A stretch of 64,000 nucleotides of DNA from Candidatus Nitrosotalea sp. TS (GTDB lineage Archaea > Thermoproteota > Nitrososphaeria > Nitrososphaerales > Nitrosopumilaceae). The notes under the pieces were generated by a model. That model had not been told where the DNA came from, did not search any database, and saw only the letters and a list, made by a program, of their open reading frames with translations. Shown here in pieces: positions 56,323-64,000 of the stretch (its first letter is position 1; every line of letters begins with the position of its first letter). The position numbers and the translations under genes are program-made. The stretch spans positions 145,987 through 209,986 of the forward strand of contig NZ_RCMB01000007.1 of NCBI RefSeq assembly GCF_011319465.1, written 5' to 3'.

Positions 56323-57408
56323 TTACACTCTGGGTGTAAATCTCAGCCCAGTCTTGGTCGAGATTGCAATTATTGATACGATTGCAATTGCAAGTACCAT
56401 GGCTGCTATTGCGCCAAATTCTGGAACTACGAATGTACCTATTATCTCTATTTGTGATGTTCCATCAGTGAATGGGATTTGGAGTGTTCTTGCAGTAGCA
56501 GTATTGCTAGTCTCTTGGAATTGGTCGTTTTCTTGGCCATCATTTAGTACAAAGAACTGGTCATCACTGTTGTCAGTCTTCTTTGCATCAATTAGTGCTC
56601 TTGGCATGTTAATTGTCAATGTGCCATCGCCACTTGATTGGATTGACACAATTAGCGACTTGGAATTGGTGTCAGCCTTGATATCAAGGACCTTACCATT
56701 TGTGATGCTATATGTTACTGTCATGTTAGTACCATCTACAGGAATGGTGGTTCCTGAAGAGACGTGTGAACCTGAGAACTGGAATGTTGTTGTCGCAGAC
56801 CTGTCTGGCCCTCCATATTGTACATATGCAGAGTATGCGCCAGCAGCTTGCCACAATGCACCACCTGCTGTTAGACTGGTTGAGAATGTTTTATCGTTTC
56901 CTACTTGGATTTGATTAATTGTCACAATATTTCCAACAGGATTTCTTAGAATAAGCGTAAGAGGAGTATCACCGAGGTAATCTTTGGTAGCGCCTGAAAT
57001 CATTATCTTGTCACCGTCATTGTAAGACGATTTATCGGTTGTAATTGTGACTACAGGTGTGGTCAGACTCGAACCTACCATTTTACCCGAATTGCCAGAT
57101 TCATTTGTTATCATGTAGGAAGGAGGGGGCAGATTGGCAGGAATTGAATAATTGTAAGTCGGGTGAGAAAGTGAGTTTGGAGTAGAAGTATAGCTAGAAC
57201 CCGTATTCATGGCAGAATGGGATGCCGTGGAATTGGAACTCATGTTCATTGTTGAGTTTGTCATGGTAGAGTTTGAACCCATGTTCATGGCGGAGTTTGA
57301 CGTAGTAGAATTGGAACCTGTAGAATTAGAGGCGGCAAATGCAGGAGCTGCTCCAGCGGCACTTAACAAAATACCAAGTAATAACAGCCCTTTAGCGTTA
57401 ATCTTCAC
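56323..57408 (-). CDS. PEFG-type surface protein with Ser/Asn/Met-rich segment and Ig-like domain
   Basis: 361 residues from GTG at 57408 (VKINAKGLLLLG), chosen because the signal peptide (AAPAFAASN) then follows at once; the frame extends 23 codons further up. Residues 30-80 repeat an NSTM/NMGS pattern. An Ig-like domain (VTITTDKSSYNDGDKIMISG) and the beta domain LTINMPRALIDAKKTDN with IEIIGTFVVPEFG follow, then the anchor. It is a near duplicate of the protein at 39894. Surface location is expected. Confidence 0.75.
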   Translation of the reverse strand: MKINAKGLLLLGILLSAAGAAPAFAASNSTGSNSTTSNSAMNMGSNSTMTNSTMNMSSNSTASHSAMNTGSSYTSTPNSLSHPTYNYSIPANLPPPSYMITNESGNSGKMVGSSLTTPVVTITTDKSSYNDGDKIMISGATKDYLGDTPLTLILRNPVGNIVTINQIQVGNDKTFSTSLTAGGALWQAAGAYSAYVQYGGPDRSATTTFQFSGSHVSSGTTIPVDGTNMTVTYSITNGKVLDIKADTNSKSLIVSIQSSGDGTLTINMPRALIDAKKTDNSDDQFFVLNDGQENDQFQETSNTATARTLQIPFTDGTSQIEIIGTFVVPEFGAIAAMVLAIAIVSIIAISTKTGLRFTPRV

Positions 57409-57571
57409 TAAGGTCGAGTCTGTTTTCTTGTATATAAGCAATTGATTAAAATTAATTAATTTCTGAATGAATTGCAATTGGCAAAACTTGGGTCCAGAAT
57501 CAGTTTTTTAGTCCCGTTTCTTCCCCTAGGTTACCATTTATCTCCACGAAAGATCTTAGATCGTTTAAAGA

Positions 57572-58189
57572 ATGGCATACAAAATCAGTGTTGCCAAGAA
57601 AAAGATAGGAACTAGTCTGGCTGCACATGTGGGAATAGATCCAGAAGTGGACTATGAGATAGGAGTATTCTTTGGTTCCAAACTTGATGAACTCACAGAG
57701 GCCGGAAGAAACAAGATCATGACACTTTCATCAAAAAACCAAATCTTTGCATGGGCACTTGGTCACGGAGCTGGACTGAAATTTAAAAAAAATTCCTTTG
57801 AAGTCAAAAAAATGATATTGAATTTTGCAGACAAGAGTCCATATTTTTCAGGAGGGCTTGGACATGGCCTTTCAAGACACATAAGAAAACTTGCAACATC
57901 CAACTCTCTTGAACCAATCATGGAGTTTGCAGAAGAGCATCCAGTATTTGCCTTTGATCTGGCATATGATCTTGGATATCATTTTGGTGCATTTTCAGAA
58001 AAAATAAAGCAGACGATATGTCACATTGCAACAAAAAATGATCAATTTGCATTTCGGGTAGGTGACGCCATAGGCGGAATATATGAGGAACTAGAAAGTA
58101 GAGACAGGGAATTTGTCATGGACTATACAGGAAAAAATAAACATTTTTCAAAAGGATTTTCCAAGTCGTCGCATAAAAAAGAGTTATGA
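57572..58189 (+). CDS. Helical-repeat hypothetical protein, left-arm copy
   Basis: 205 residues. Short helices repeat with a Gly-rich turn (WALGHGAGLKF, GGLGHGLSRHI, LAYDLGYHFG, RVGDAIGGIYE), so it may form a small alpha-helical solenoid. No metal or catalytic motif. It is convergent with cdvC. From 57673 on it lies inside the inverted repeat; its mirror copy is at 63484-64000, with Cys-to-Tyr (TICH/TIYH) as the only residue change I noted. Confidence 0.6.
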   Translation: MAYKISVAKKKIGTSLAAHVGIDPEVDYEIGVFFGSKLDELTEAGRNKIMTLSSKNQIFAWALGHGAGLKFKKNSFEVKKMILNFADKSPYFSGGLGHGLSRHIRKLATSNSLEPIMEFAEEHPVFAFDLAYDLGYHFGAFSEKIKQTICHIATKNDQFAFRVGDAIGGIYEELESRDREFVMDYTGKNKHFSKGFSKSSHKKEL

Positions 58190-58232
58190 GTAATTTTGTA
58201 TTTTATATTGTCTTTTGATAACAAGCTAATAC

Positions 58233-59438
58233 TTACAGTGCCCCAAACTCCTTGGTCCACTTGGTGTATCTATCCAGCATGGCATCGTTAACACTGGGCT
58301 TTCGTCTTGTAATAACATCCTCAAAGTCTTTTGTGGTTATGTTTCTAGGTTGAGATCCACCGGCAATGTCTTTTTTCTGTGAATCCATTTTTTCGAAAAA
58401 CTCGTCAATGATTTGCAATTGTGTGGACTGGCAGATATCTTTGATATCACTTGCACTGTACCCGGAGGTAGCTGCAGAAAGCTTTTTCAGATCTATCGAG
58501 TTTTCACCTTTGATTTTTGAAATATAAAGAGAAAACAGATTTTCCCTTGCTTCAAGAGAAGGAAGTGGGATGTAGATCCTCTTTGTAAATCTCCTAAGAA
58601 ACGGCCAATCCAAGTTCCACGGTTTGTTGGTTGCTGCCATCACGTACATTTGAATGTCCTTTCCTTTGCTGTTGATTCCATCCATCTCTGTTAGAAATTG
58701 GTTTTTTACTCTCACTTCCCCGCCGTTCTCACTTTGTGTATCTCCAAGAAGTGAGTCAACTTCGTCTATAAGCATGATAACAGGATTGGTTTTTGATGCA
58801 TATCCTCGCGCCATAGTAAATAGCTTGGATACATTTTTCTCCGCTTCTCCCAGCCATTTATTCATCACCGACGCTGCATCCACATTTATGAAATCTCCTT
58901 GTATCTCACTTGCAGATGCAGCTGCAAGAAGAGTTTTTCCACATCCGGGAGGCCCGTAGAGAAGGATTCCCCGCGGCCAACCAAGAGTAAACAAGTCTGG
59001 TCTTCTAGTGGGATAGACTATTGATTCTCGCAGTGCCCTTTTGGCATCTTCGTGACCTATTACTTCGGTCCAGCTAACATTTGGTTTTTCTTTGAGTATC
59101 ATCTTGTCCATTTCACCGCCACGGACAGGTACGTTTGCAGTAGATCCTGGCTTCATGTCATGCGTGGGCTTTGCATCAGATCTTGGTCTAACGTCAGAGT
59201 TTGGAGTAGATTCATTGTATCCACGTAGAGAGTTTATCTTTGATTGGTATACGCTACAACGGTCTTTGTATACAGTGTTTATTGGGTTTTCAGGAAAAAG
59301 TTGAATCATCTTAAGTAATGCATCAACAGCTCTTTGATAGTTTGCAACTGCCATACCGTTTGCGCCTGTCTCCTCTTGTCTTATTGCCTCTGCAGCATAC
59401 TTGCTGGCAATAGCTTCTAGTTCTACTACAGCACTCAT
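58233..59438 (-). CDS. cdvC: CdvC/Vps4-like AAA ATPase, left-arm copy
   Basis: 401 residues. Residues 1-75 form an MIT domain (helical, AVANYQRAVDALLKMIQLFPENP), which binds ESCRT-III-like CdvB. The AAA module has Walker A GPPGCGKT at 162-169, Walker B IMLIDEVD at 221-228 and arginine-finger region FLRRFTKRIYI. CdvC removes ESCRT-III-like filaments at division; in this phylum it works with CdvA and CdvB, which are not in the window. The second copy at 62235 appears identical in protein. Two copies would be unusual for this gene. Confidence 0.88.
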   Translation of the reverse strand: MSAVVELEAIASKYAAEAIRQEETGANGMAVANYQRAVDALLKMIQLFPENPINTVYKDRCSVYQSKINSLRGYNESTPNSDVRPRSDAKPTHDMKPGSTANVPVRGGEMDKMILKEKPNVSWTEVIGHEDAKRALRESIVYPTRRPDLFTLGWPRGILLYGPPGCGKTLLAAASASEIQGDFINVDAASVMNKWLGEAEKNVSKLFTMARGYASKTNPVIMLIDEVDSLLGDTQSENGGEVRVKNQFLTEMDGINSKGKDIQMYVMAATNKPWNLDWPFLRRFTKRIYIPLPSLEARENLFSLYISKIKGENSIDLKKLSAATSGYSASDIKDICQSTQLQIIDEFFEKMDSQKKDIAGGSQPRNITTKDFEDVITRRKPSVNDAMLDRYTKWTKEFGAL

Positions 59439-59655
59439 ACCTACAGTAATCTATGCATACGACTCAAAATCATAAAATGTGAAGGTATGTATGATTATTT
59501 GTTAAATTAATTACATTCAATCTACGTTCAACAAATAATTCGCAAGAAAAATACAAGCTGCAATCAGTTGCAATAAATTACTATGGGCAATACGTATGAT
59601 GACAGTTGGGTTGTCTGAAAGAATGCAGCGTTAGTGCTGATTAACTATCAATCTC

Positions 59656-60538
59656 TCAGAGTTTATGAAAAAATCCCTCTAATACAGAAATTGCCTTGCT
59701 GAAGATCTCTTCAGGTACGTTTACTATTTGACGTACCACTGCGGCTGAACTAGTTTGTTGCGGGTTTGAGCTTGATGAAGCAGTATTACTTGATTCACTT
59801 GATGATGTTGATGTGGAAGGAGATGATGCTGGAGATCTGGCTGAAGATACGGATGGAGTGGATGACGTGACAGATGGAGTTGTAGATGCAGTAGAAGACG
59901 AAGATCGAGGAGATGATGGCGTAGATGGAGAAGATTGAGTTGATGGTGTAGATGTAGTTGAGGGAGTTGTAGATGCAGTAGAAGACGAAGAGGGAACTGA
60001 TGATTGAGATGGCACAGGTGGAGTTGTCTGTTCAGTAGACGGTGTAGAAGATTGTTGTGGAGTTGATGGTGTAGATGGGGTTGATGGCGCTGGAGATTGT
60101 GTAGAAGATTGAGCGGATGACGATATGGATAATGATGAGGTACCAGAACTTCCTGAATGAGTAGAATCTCCAGCATAGGTAGCAGTTATTGTTATTCCTC
60201 CAGATATGCTAGTAGGCGGAGTATACGTTAGAGTACATTTATTATTTGAAAGTATACACACATTTGGACTAAAAATTCCTCCTGCACCATTATCGCTCCA
60301 CGATATTATGCCAATCATGGAAGAAGACGGGTTTGAAGTGTCAGTAACAGATGCTGCTACCATAATTGAACTTCCCGGAGTAAATGTCGTAGAACTTGAT
60401 GTAACGGAGGTAGTTGTTGCATAGGTTTTATTTGTCGATACTGGCGATGTAGATATTTGCGATATAGCTGAGCTGCTTGAATGAGTACTATCACCAGAGT
60501 AAGTAGCATTAATTGTAATTACATTTAGTGGATTTGCC
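59656..60538 (-). pseudogene. Ig-repeat surface protein, left copy truncated at the repeat junction
   Basis: Only the end of the second Ig-like domain, the third domain, the Ser/Thr/Pro linker and the C-terminus (VVRQIVNVPEEIFSKAIS) are present. At 60538 the homology stops in the microhomology GGCAAATCC; further upstream the frame runs by chance into spacer sequence. It differs from the right copy by one Pro codon in the linker (left lacks it, near 60056). It has no normal signal peptide and is probably not functional in this form. Confidence 0.75.
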
Positions 60539-60553
60539 ACTATCCTGCCTGCA

Positions 60554-62017
60554 ATGGCAGATAGCAGTATCATATTTACTGACAGCAATAGCACTTCAGT
60601 TCAAAGCAGCACGGATTCTACATCTGTTACTGTATCATCAAATCGGTCCACCGCAAATCCTGGTTCATCTGTAACGTTTACTGCCACTGTTAGTGACACT
60701 TCAAGCTCTCCCACCACCCCTACTGGGACAGTATCCTGGAGTGATAATAATGCCAGGGGAACATTTAGTCCATCATCATGCATATTGGCATCGGGTGGTT
60801 GTACCACATCATATACTATCGCCACCAACTCTCCTTCTACGGTTACAATAACTGCAAGCTATGGAGGAGATTCTATTCATACCACAAGTAGTGGCTCATC
60901 AACTTTGACGATAAATCACCTCAATCCTACAAGCACAACTATGACACCAAATTCTGCTGTATTACCTTCCAACAGAACATTAACTTTTACAGTTCAAACA
61001 AGTGATACATCAAGCTCACCTACTACACTTTCAGGCACTGTTTCATTTAATGACAATAACAATGGCGGCACGTTCAATCCAGTCTCTTGCACATTGCCAT
61101 CTGCGACATGTGTAACAACGTACACTTCTCCGGCAAATCCTCTAAATGTAATTACAATTAATGCTACTTACTCTGGTGATAGTACTCATTCAAGCAGCTC
61201 AGCTATATCGCAAATATCTACATCGCCAGTATCGACAAATAAAACCTATGCAACAACTACCTCCGTTACATCAAGTTCTACGACATTTACTCCGGGAAGT
61301 TCAATTATGGTAGCAGCATCTGTTACTGACACTTCAAACCCGTCTTCTTCCATGATTGGCATAATATCGTGGAGCGATAATGGTGCAGGAGGAATTTTTA
61401 GTCCAAATGTGTGTATACTTTCAAATAATAAATGTACTCTAACGTATACTCCGCCTACTAGCATATCTGGAGGAATAACAATAACTGCTACCTATGCTGG
61501 AGATTCTACTCATTCAGGAAGTTCTGGTACCTCATCATTATCCATATCGTCATCCGCTCAATCTTCTACACAATCTCCAGCGCCATCAACCCCATCTACA
61601 CCATCAACTCCTCCACAACAATCTTCTACACCGTCTACTGAACAGACAACTCCACCTGTGCCATCTCAATCATCAGTTCCCTCTTCGTCTTCTACTGCAT
61701 CTACAACTCCCTCAACTACATCTACACCATCAACTCAATCTTCTCCATCTACGCCATCATCTCCTCGATCTTCGTCTTCTACTGCATCTACAACTCCATC
61801 TGTCACGTCATCCACTCCATCCGTATCTTCAGCCAGATCTCCAGCATCATCTCCTTCCACATCAACATCATCAAGTGAATCAAGTAATACTGCTTCATCA
61901 AGCTCAAACCCGCAACAAACTAGTTCAGCCGCAGTGGTACGTCAAATAGTAAACGTACCTGAAGAGATCTTCAGCAAGGCAATTTCTGTATTAGAGGGAT
62001 TTTTTCATAAACTCTGA
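60554..62017 (+). CDS. Ig-repeat surface protein, right copy
   Basis: 487 residues from ATG at 60554, but this may not be the native start: the same frame is open to 60503 and the residues just before it (ALIVITFSGFATILPAMA) look like a signal peptide that spans the repeat junction. Three Ig-like domains follow (about 24-120, 125-220, 233-330) with the pattern 'GTVSxxDNxxxGTFxPxxC' and 'YxGDSxH'. Residues 330-455 are almost only Ser, Thr and Pro. The end, IVNVPEEIFSKAISVLEGFF, may be an anchor or assembly part. Likely a cell-surface adhesin. Confidence 0.7.
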   Translation: MADSSIIFTDSNSTSVQSSTDSTSVTVSSNRSTANPGSSVTFTATVSDTSSSPTTPTGTVSWSDNNARGTFSPSSCILASGGCTTSYTIATNSPSTVTITASYGGDSIHTTSSGSSTLTINHLNPTSTTMTPNSAVLPSNRTLTFTVQTSDTSSSPTTLSGTVSFNDNNNGGTFNPVSCTLPSATCVTTYTSPANPLNVITINATYSGDSTHSSSSAISQISTSPVSTNKTYATTTSVTSSSTTFTPGSSIMVAASVTDTSNPSSSMIGIISWSDNGAGGIFSPNVCILSNNKCTLTYTPPTSISGGITITATYAGDSTHSGSSGTSSLSISSSAQSSTQSPAPSTPSTPSTPPQQSSTPSTEQTTPPVPSQSSVPSSSSTASTTPSTTSTPSTQSSPSTPSSPRSSSSTASTTPSVTSSTPSVSSARSPASSPSTSTSSSESSNTASSSSNPQQTSSAAVVRQIVNVPEEIFSKAISVLEGFFHKL

Positions 62018-62234
62018 GAGATTGATAGTTAATCAGCACTAACGCTGCATTCTTTCAGACAACCCAACTGTCATCATACGTATTGCCCATAGTAATTTAT
62101 TGCAACTGATTGCAGCTTGTATTTTTCTTGCGAATTATTTGTTGAACGTAGATTGAATGTAATTAATTTAACAAATAATCATACATACCTTCACATTTTA
62201 TGATTTTGAGTCGTATGCATAGATTACTGTAGGT

Positions 62235-63440
62235 ATGAGTGCTGTAGTAGAACTAGAAGCTATTGCCAGCAAGTATGCTGCAGAGGCAATAAGACAAGAG
62301 GAGACAGGCGCAAACGGTATGGCAGTTGCAAACTATCAAAGAGCTGTTGATGCATTACTTAAGATGATTCAACTTTTTCCTGAAAACCCAATAAACACTG
62401 TATACAAAGACCGTTGTAGCGTATACCAATCAAAGATAAACTCTCTACGTGGATACAATGAATCTACTCCAAACTCTGACGTTAGACCAAGATCTGACGC
62501 AAAGCCCACGCATGACATGAAGCCAGGATCTACTGCAAACGTACCTGTCCGTGGCGGTGAAATGGACAAGATGATACTCAAAGAAAAACCAAATGTTAGC
62601 TGGACCGAAGTAATAGGTCACGAAGATGCCAAAAGGGCACTGCGAGAATCAATAGTCTATCCTACTAGAAGACCAGACTTGTTTACTCTTGGTTGGCCGC
62701 GGGGAATCCTTCTCTACGGGCCTCCCGGATGTGGAAAAACTCTTCTTGCAGCTGCATCTGCAAGTGAGATACAAGGAGATTTCATAAATGTGGATGCAGC
62801 GTCGGTGATGAATAAATGGCTGGGAGAAGCGGAGAAAAATGTATCCAAGCTATTTACTATGGCGCGAGGATATGCATCAAAAACCAATCCTGTTATCATG
62901 CTTATAGACGAAGTTGACTCACTTCTTGGAGATACACAAAGTGAGAACGGCGGGGAAGTGAGAGTAAAAAACCAATTTCTAACAGAGATGGATGGAATCA
63001 ACAGCAAAGGAAAGGACATTCAAATGTACGTGATGGCAGCAACCAACAAACCGTGGAACTTGGATTGGCCGTTTCTTAGGAGATTTACAAAGAGGATCTA
63101 CATCCCACTTCCTTCTCTTGAAGCAAGGGAAAATCTGTTTTCTCTTTATATTTCAAAAATCAAAGGTGAAAACTCGATAGATCTGAAAAAGCTTTCTGCA
63201 GCTACCTCCGGGTACAGTGCAAGTGATATCAAAGATATCTGTCAGTCCACACAATTGCAAATCATTGACGAGTTTTTCGAAAAAATGGATTCGCAGAAAA
63301 AAGACATTGCTGGTGGATCTCAACCTAGAAACATAACCACAAAAGACTTTGAGGATGTTATTACAAGACGAAAGCCCAGTGTTAACGATGCCATGCTGGA
63401 TAGATACACCAAGTGGACCAAGGAGTTTGGGGCACTGTAA
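62235..63440 (+). CDS. cdvC: CdvC/Vps4-like AAA ATPase, right-arm copy
   Basis: Second copy of the division ATPase in inverted orientation, with the same MIT domain, Walker A and Walker B as the left copy, and the same distance of 217 bases to the Ig-repeat gene. I saw no residue difference to the copy at 58233. Whether both copies exist in the chromosome depends on whether the inverted repeat is real. Confidence 0.8.
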   Translation: MSAVVELEAIASKYAAEAIRQEETGANGMAVANYQRAVDALLKMIQLFPENPINTVYKDRCSVYQSKINSLRGYNESTPNSDVRPRSDAKPTHDMKPGSTANVPVRGGEMDKMILKEKPNVSWTEVIGHEDAKRALRESIVYPTRRPDLFTLGWPRGILLYGPPGCGKTLLAAASASEIQGDFINVDAASVMNKWLGEAEKNVSKLFTMARGYASKTNPVIMLIDEVDSLLGDTQSENGGEVRVKNQFLTEMDGINSKGKDIQMYVMAATNKPWNLDWPFLRRFTKRIYIPLPSLEARENLFSLYISKIKGENSIDLKKLSAATSGYSASDIKDICQSTQLQIIDEFFEKMDSQKKDIAGGSQPRNITTKDFEDVITRRKPSVNDAMLDRYTKWTKEFGAL

Positions 63441-63483
63441 GTATTGGATTGTTATCAAAAGACAATATAAAATACAAAATTAC

Positions 63484-64000
63484 TCATAACTCTTTTTTAT
63501 GCGACGACTTGGAAAATCCTTTTGAAAAATGTTTATTTTTTCCTGTATAGTCCATGACAAATTCCCTGTCTCTACTTTCTAGTTCCTCATATATTCCGCC
63601 TATGGCGTCACCTACCCGAAATGCAAATTGATCATTTTTTGTTGCAATGTGGTATATCGTCTGCTTTATTTTTTCTGAAAATGCACCAAAATGATATCCA
63701 AGATCATATGCCAGATCAAAGGCAAATACTGGATGCTCTTCTGCAAACTCCATGATTGGTTCAAGAGAGTTGGATGTTGCAAGTTTTCTTATGTGTCTTG
63801 AAAGGCCATGTCCCAGCCCTCCTGAAAAATATGGGCTCTTGTCTGCAAAATTCAATATCATTTTTTTGACTTCAAAGGAATTTTTTTTAAATTTCAGTCC
63901 AGCTCCGTGACCAAGTGCCCATGCAAAGATTTGGTTTTTTGATGAAAGTGTCATGATCTTGTTTCTTCCGGCCTCTGTGAGTTCATCAAGTTTGGAACCA
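63484..64000 (-). CDS. Helical-repeat hypothetical protein, right-arm copy, runs off the window
   Basis: Mirror of the gene at 57572; the N-terminus is beyond 64000. It keeps the Gly-rich turns (GGLGHGL, GHGAGLKF) and has Tyr instead of Cys in TIYHIATK. Its presence up to the very last base shows that the repeat continues past the window end. Confidence 0.6.
   Translation of the reverse strand, partial: GSKLDELTEAGRNKIMTLSSKNQIFAWALGHGAGLKFKKNSFEVKKMILNFADKSPYFSGGLGHGLSRHIRKLATSNSLEPIMEFAEEHPVFAFDLAYDLGYHFGAFSEKIKQTIYHIATKNDQFAFRVGDAIGGIYEELESRDREFVMDYTGKNKHFSKGFSKSSHKKEL

Larger units (their letters stand above)
57673..60538. repeat. Left arm of a large inverted repeat
   Basis: This arm is the reverse complement of 61132-64000. 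Positions in the outer part add up to 121673, and inside the 3-base difference to 121670. I noted differences at 58020-58021 (two bases), 58225 and 58227, the Pro codon near 60056 and one base at 60529. The outer end is not seen because the partner leaves the window. Confidence 0.92.
61132..64000. repeat. Right arm of the large inverted repeat
   Basis: Inverted copy of 57673-60538, separated from it by a 593-base spacer (60539-61131) that holds the N-terminal domains of the Ig-repeat gene. The inner edge is the 9-base microhomology GGCAAATCC. The arm is cut by the window end. Confidence 0.92.

Noticed and set aside
59724..60176. Long frame rich in Leu, His and Gln on the minus strand, with a mirror at 61494-61949
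   Set aside because: It is the out-of-frame shadow of the Ser/Thr/Pro-coding linker of the Ig-repeat gene; the composition follows from the repeated codons.
1..64000. tRNA, rRNA and CRISPR arrays
   Set aside because: I found no T-loop-like motif in a cloverleaf setting, no rRNA-like stretch and no regularly spaced direct repeats. The only tandem repeats lie inside genes.
1..64000. Insertion sequences and transposases
   Set aside because: No transposase or integrase motifs in any frame that I could read; the large inverted repeat carries host-type genes and no terminal element.

Overview
The window reads as part of an AT-rich ammonia-oxidising archaeon of the Nitrososphaerota (Thaumarchaeota). 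The evidence is a Vps4-like CdvC division ATPase, many secreted proteins ending in a PEFG-type sorting tail (PEFG, membrane helix, basic end), two blue-copper cupredoxins, class III polyhydroxyalkanoate (PHA) synthase genes, a fixABCX electron-bifurcation operon, many TTG starts, and many small zinc-binding proteins and small winged-helix regulators. Nitrosotalea or a relative is possible, but the sequence alone does not settle the genus.

Layout. 0-8.6 kb: a CopC fragment and secreted or membrane proteins, a radical SAM enzyme, a SIMPL protein, membrane-tethered and free regulators, and small proteins. 8.7-16.3 kb: a metabolic block with a succinate-semialdehyde-type dehydrogenase, a patatin, two paralogous alpha/beta hydrolases and a PHA locus (AbrB-domain regulator, phasin-like proteins, phaE-phaC) with palindromic operator candidates. 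16-25 kb: PEFG proteins, an HD-like protein, an NHL-repeat protein, and two secreted proteins sharing a tryptophan-rich motif, one of them a Lon-type (S16) protease without an ATPase. 25.7-29.7 kb: fixA-fixB-fixCX. 29.7-37.5 kb: an HD hydrolase, TPR proteins, a cupredoxin, a TRAM RNA-binding protein and three roadblock-like paralogues. 37.8-46.7 kb: thioredoxin reductase with an Lrp-type effector domain, a PEFG protein, a medium-chain dehydrogenase, a cupredoxin, a DnaJ protein, and a gene-free stretch with a candidate structured RNA. 46.7-57.4 kb: a MacB-like ABC operon with a large surface protein, a drug-type ABC exporter, an MFS exporter and another PEFG protein.

The last 6.3 kb is a near-perfect inverted repeat. 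Arms 57673-60538 and 61132-64000 flank a 593-base spacer and each carry cdvC, a surface Ig-repeat gene and a hypothetical gene. The right arm runs off the window. One copy of the Ig-repeat gene is truncated at the junction, which has 9 bases of microhomology. This is either a recent inverted duplication or a fold-back chimera of library or assembly.

A second window-wide property is that at least 16 genes, including core ones (phaC, fixA, fixB, fixC), are broken by about 21 single-base frameshifts after which the expected protein continues in another frame. This points to sequence error more than to decay, so those genes are given here as whole genes with the break marked.
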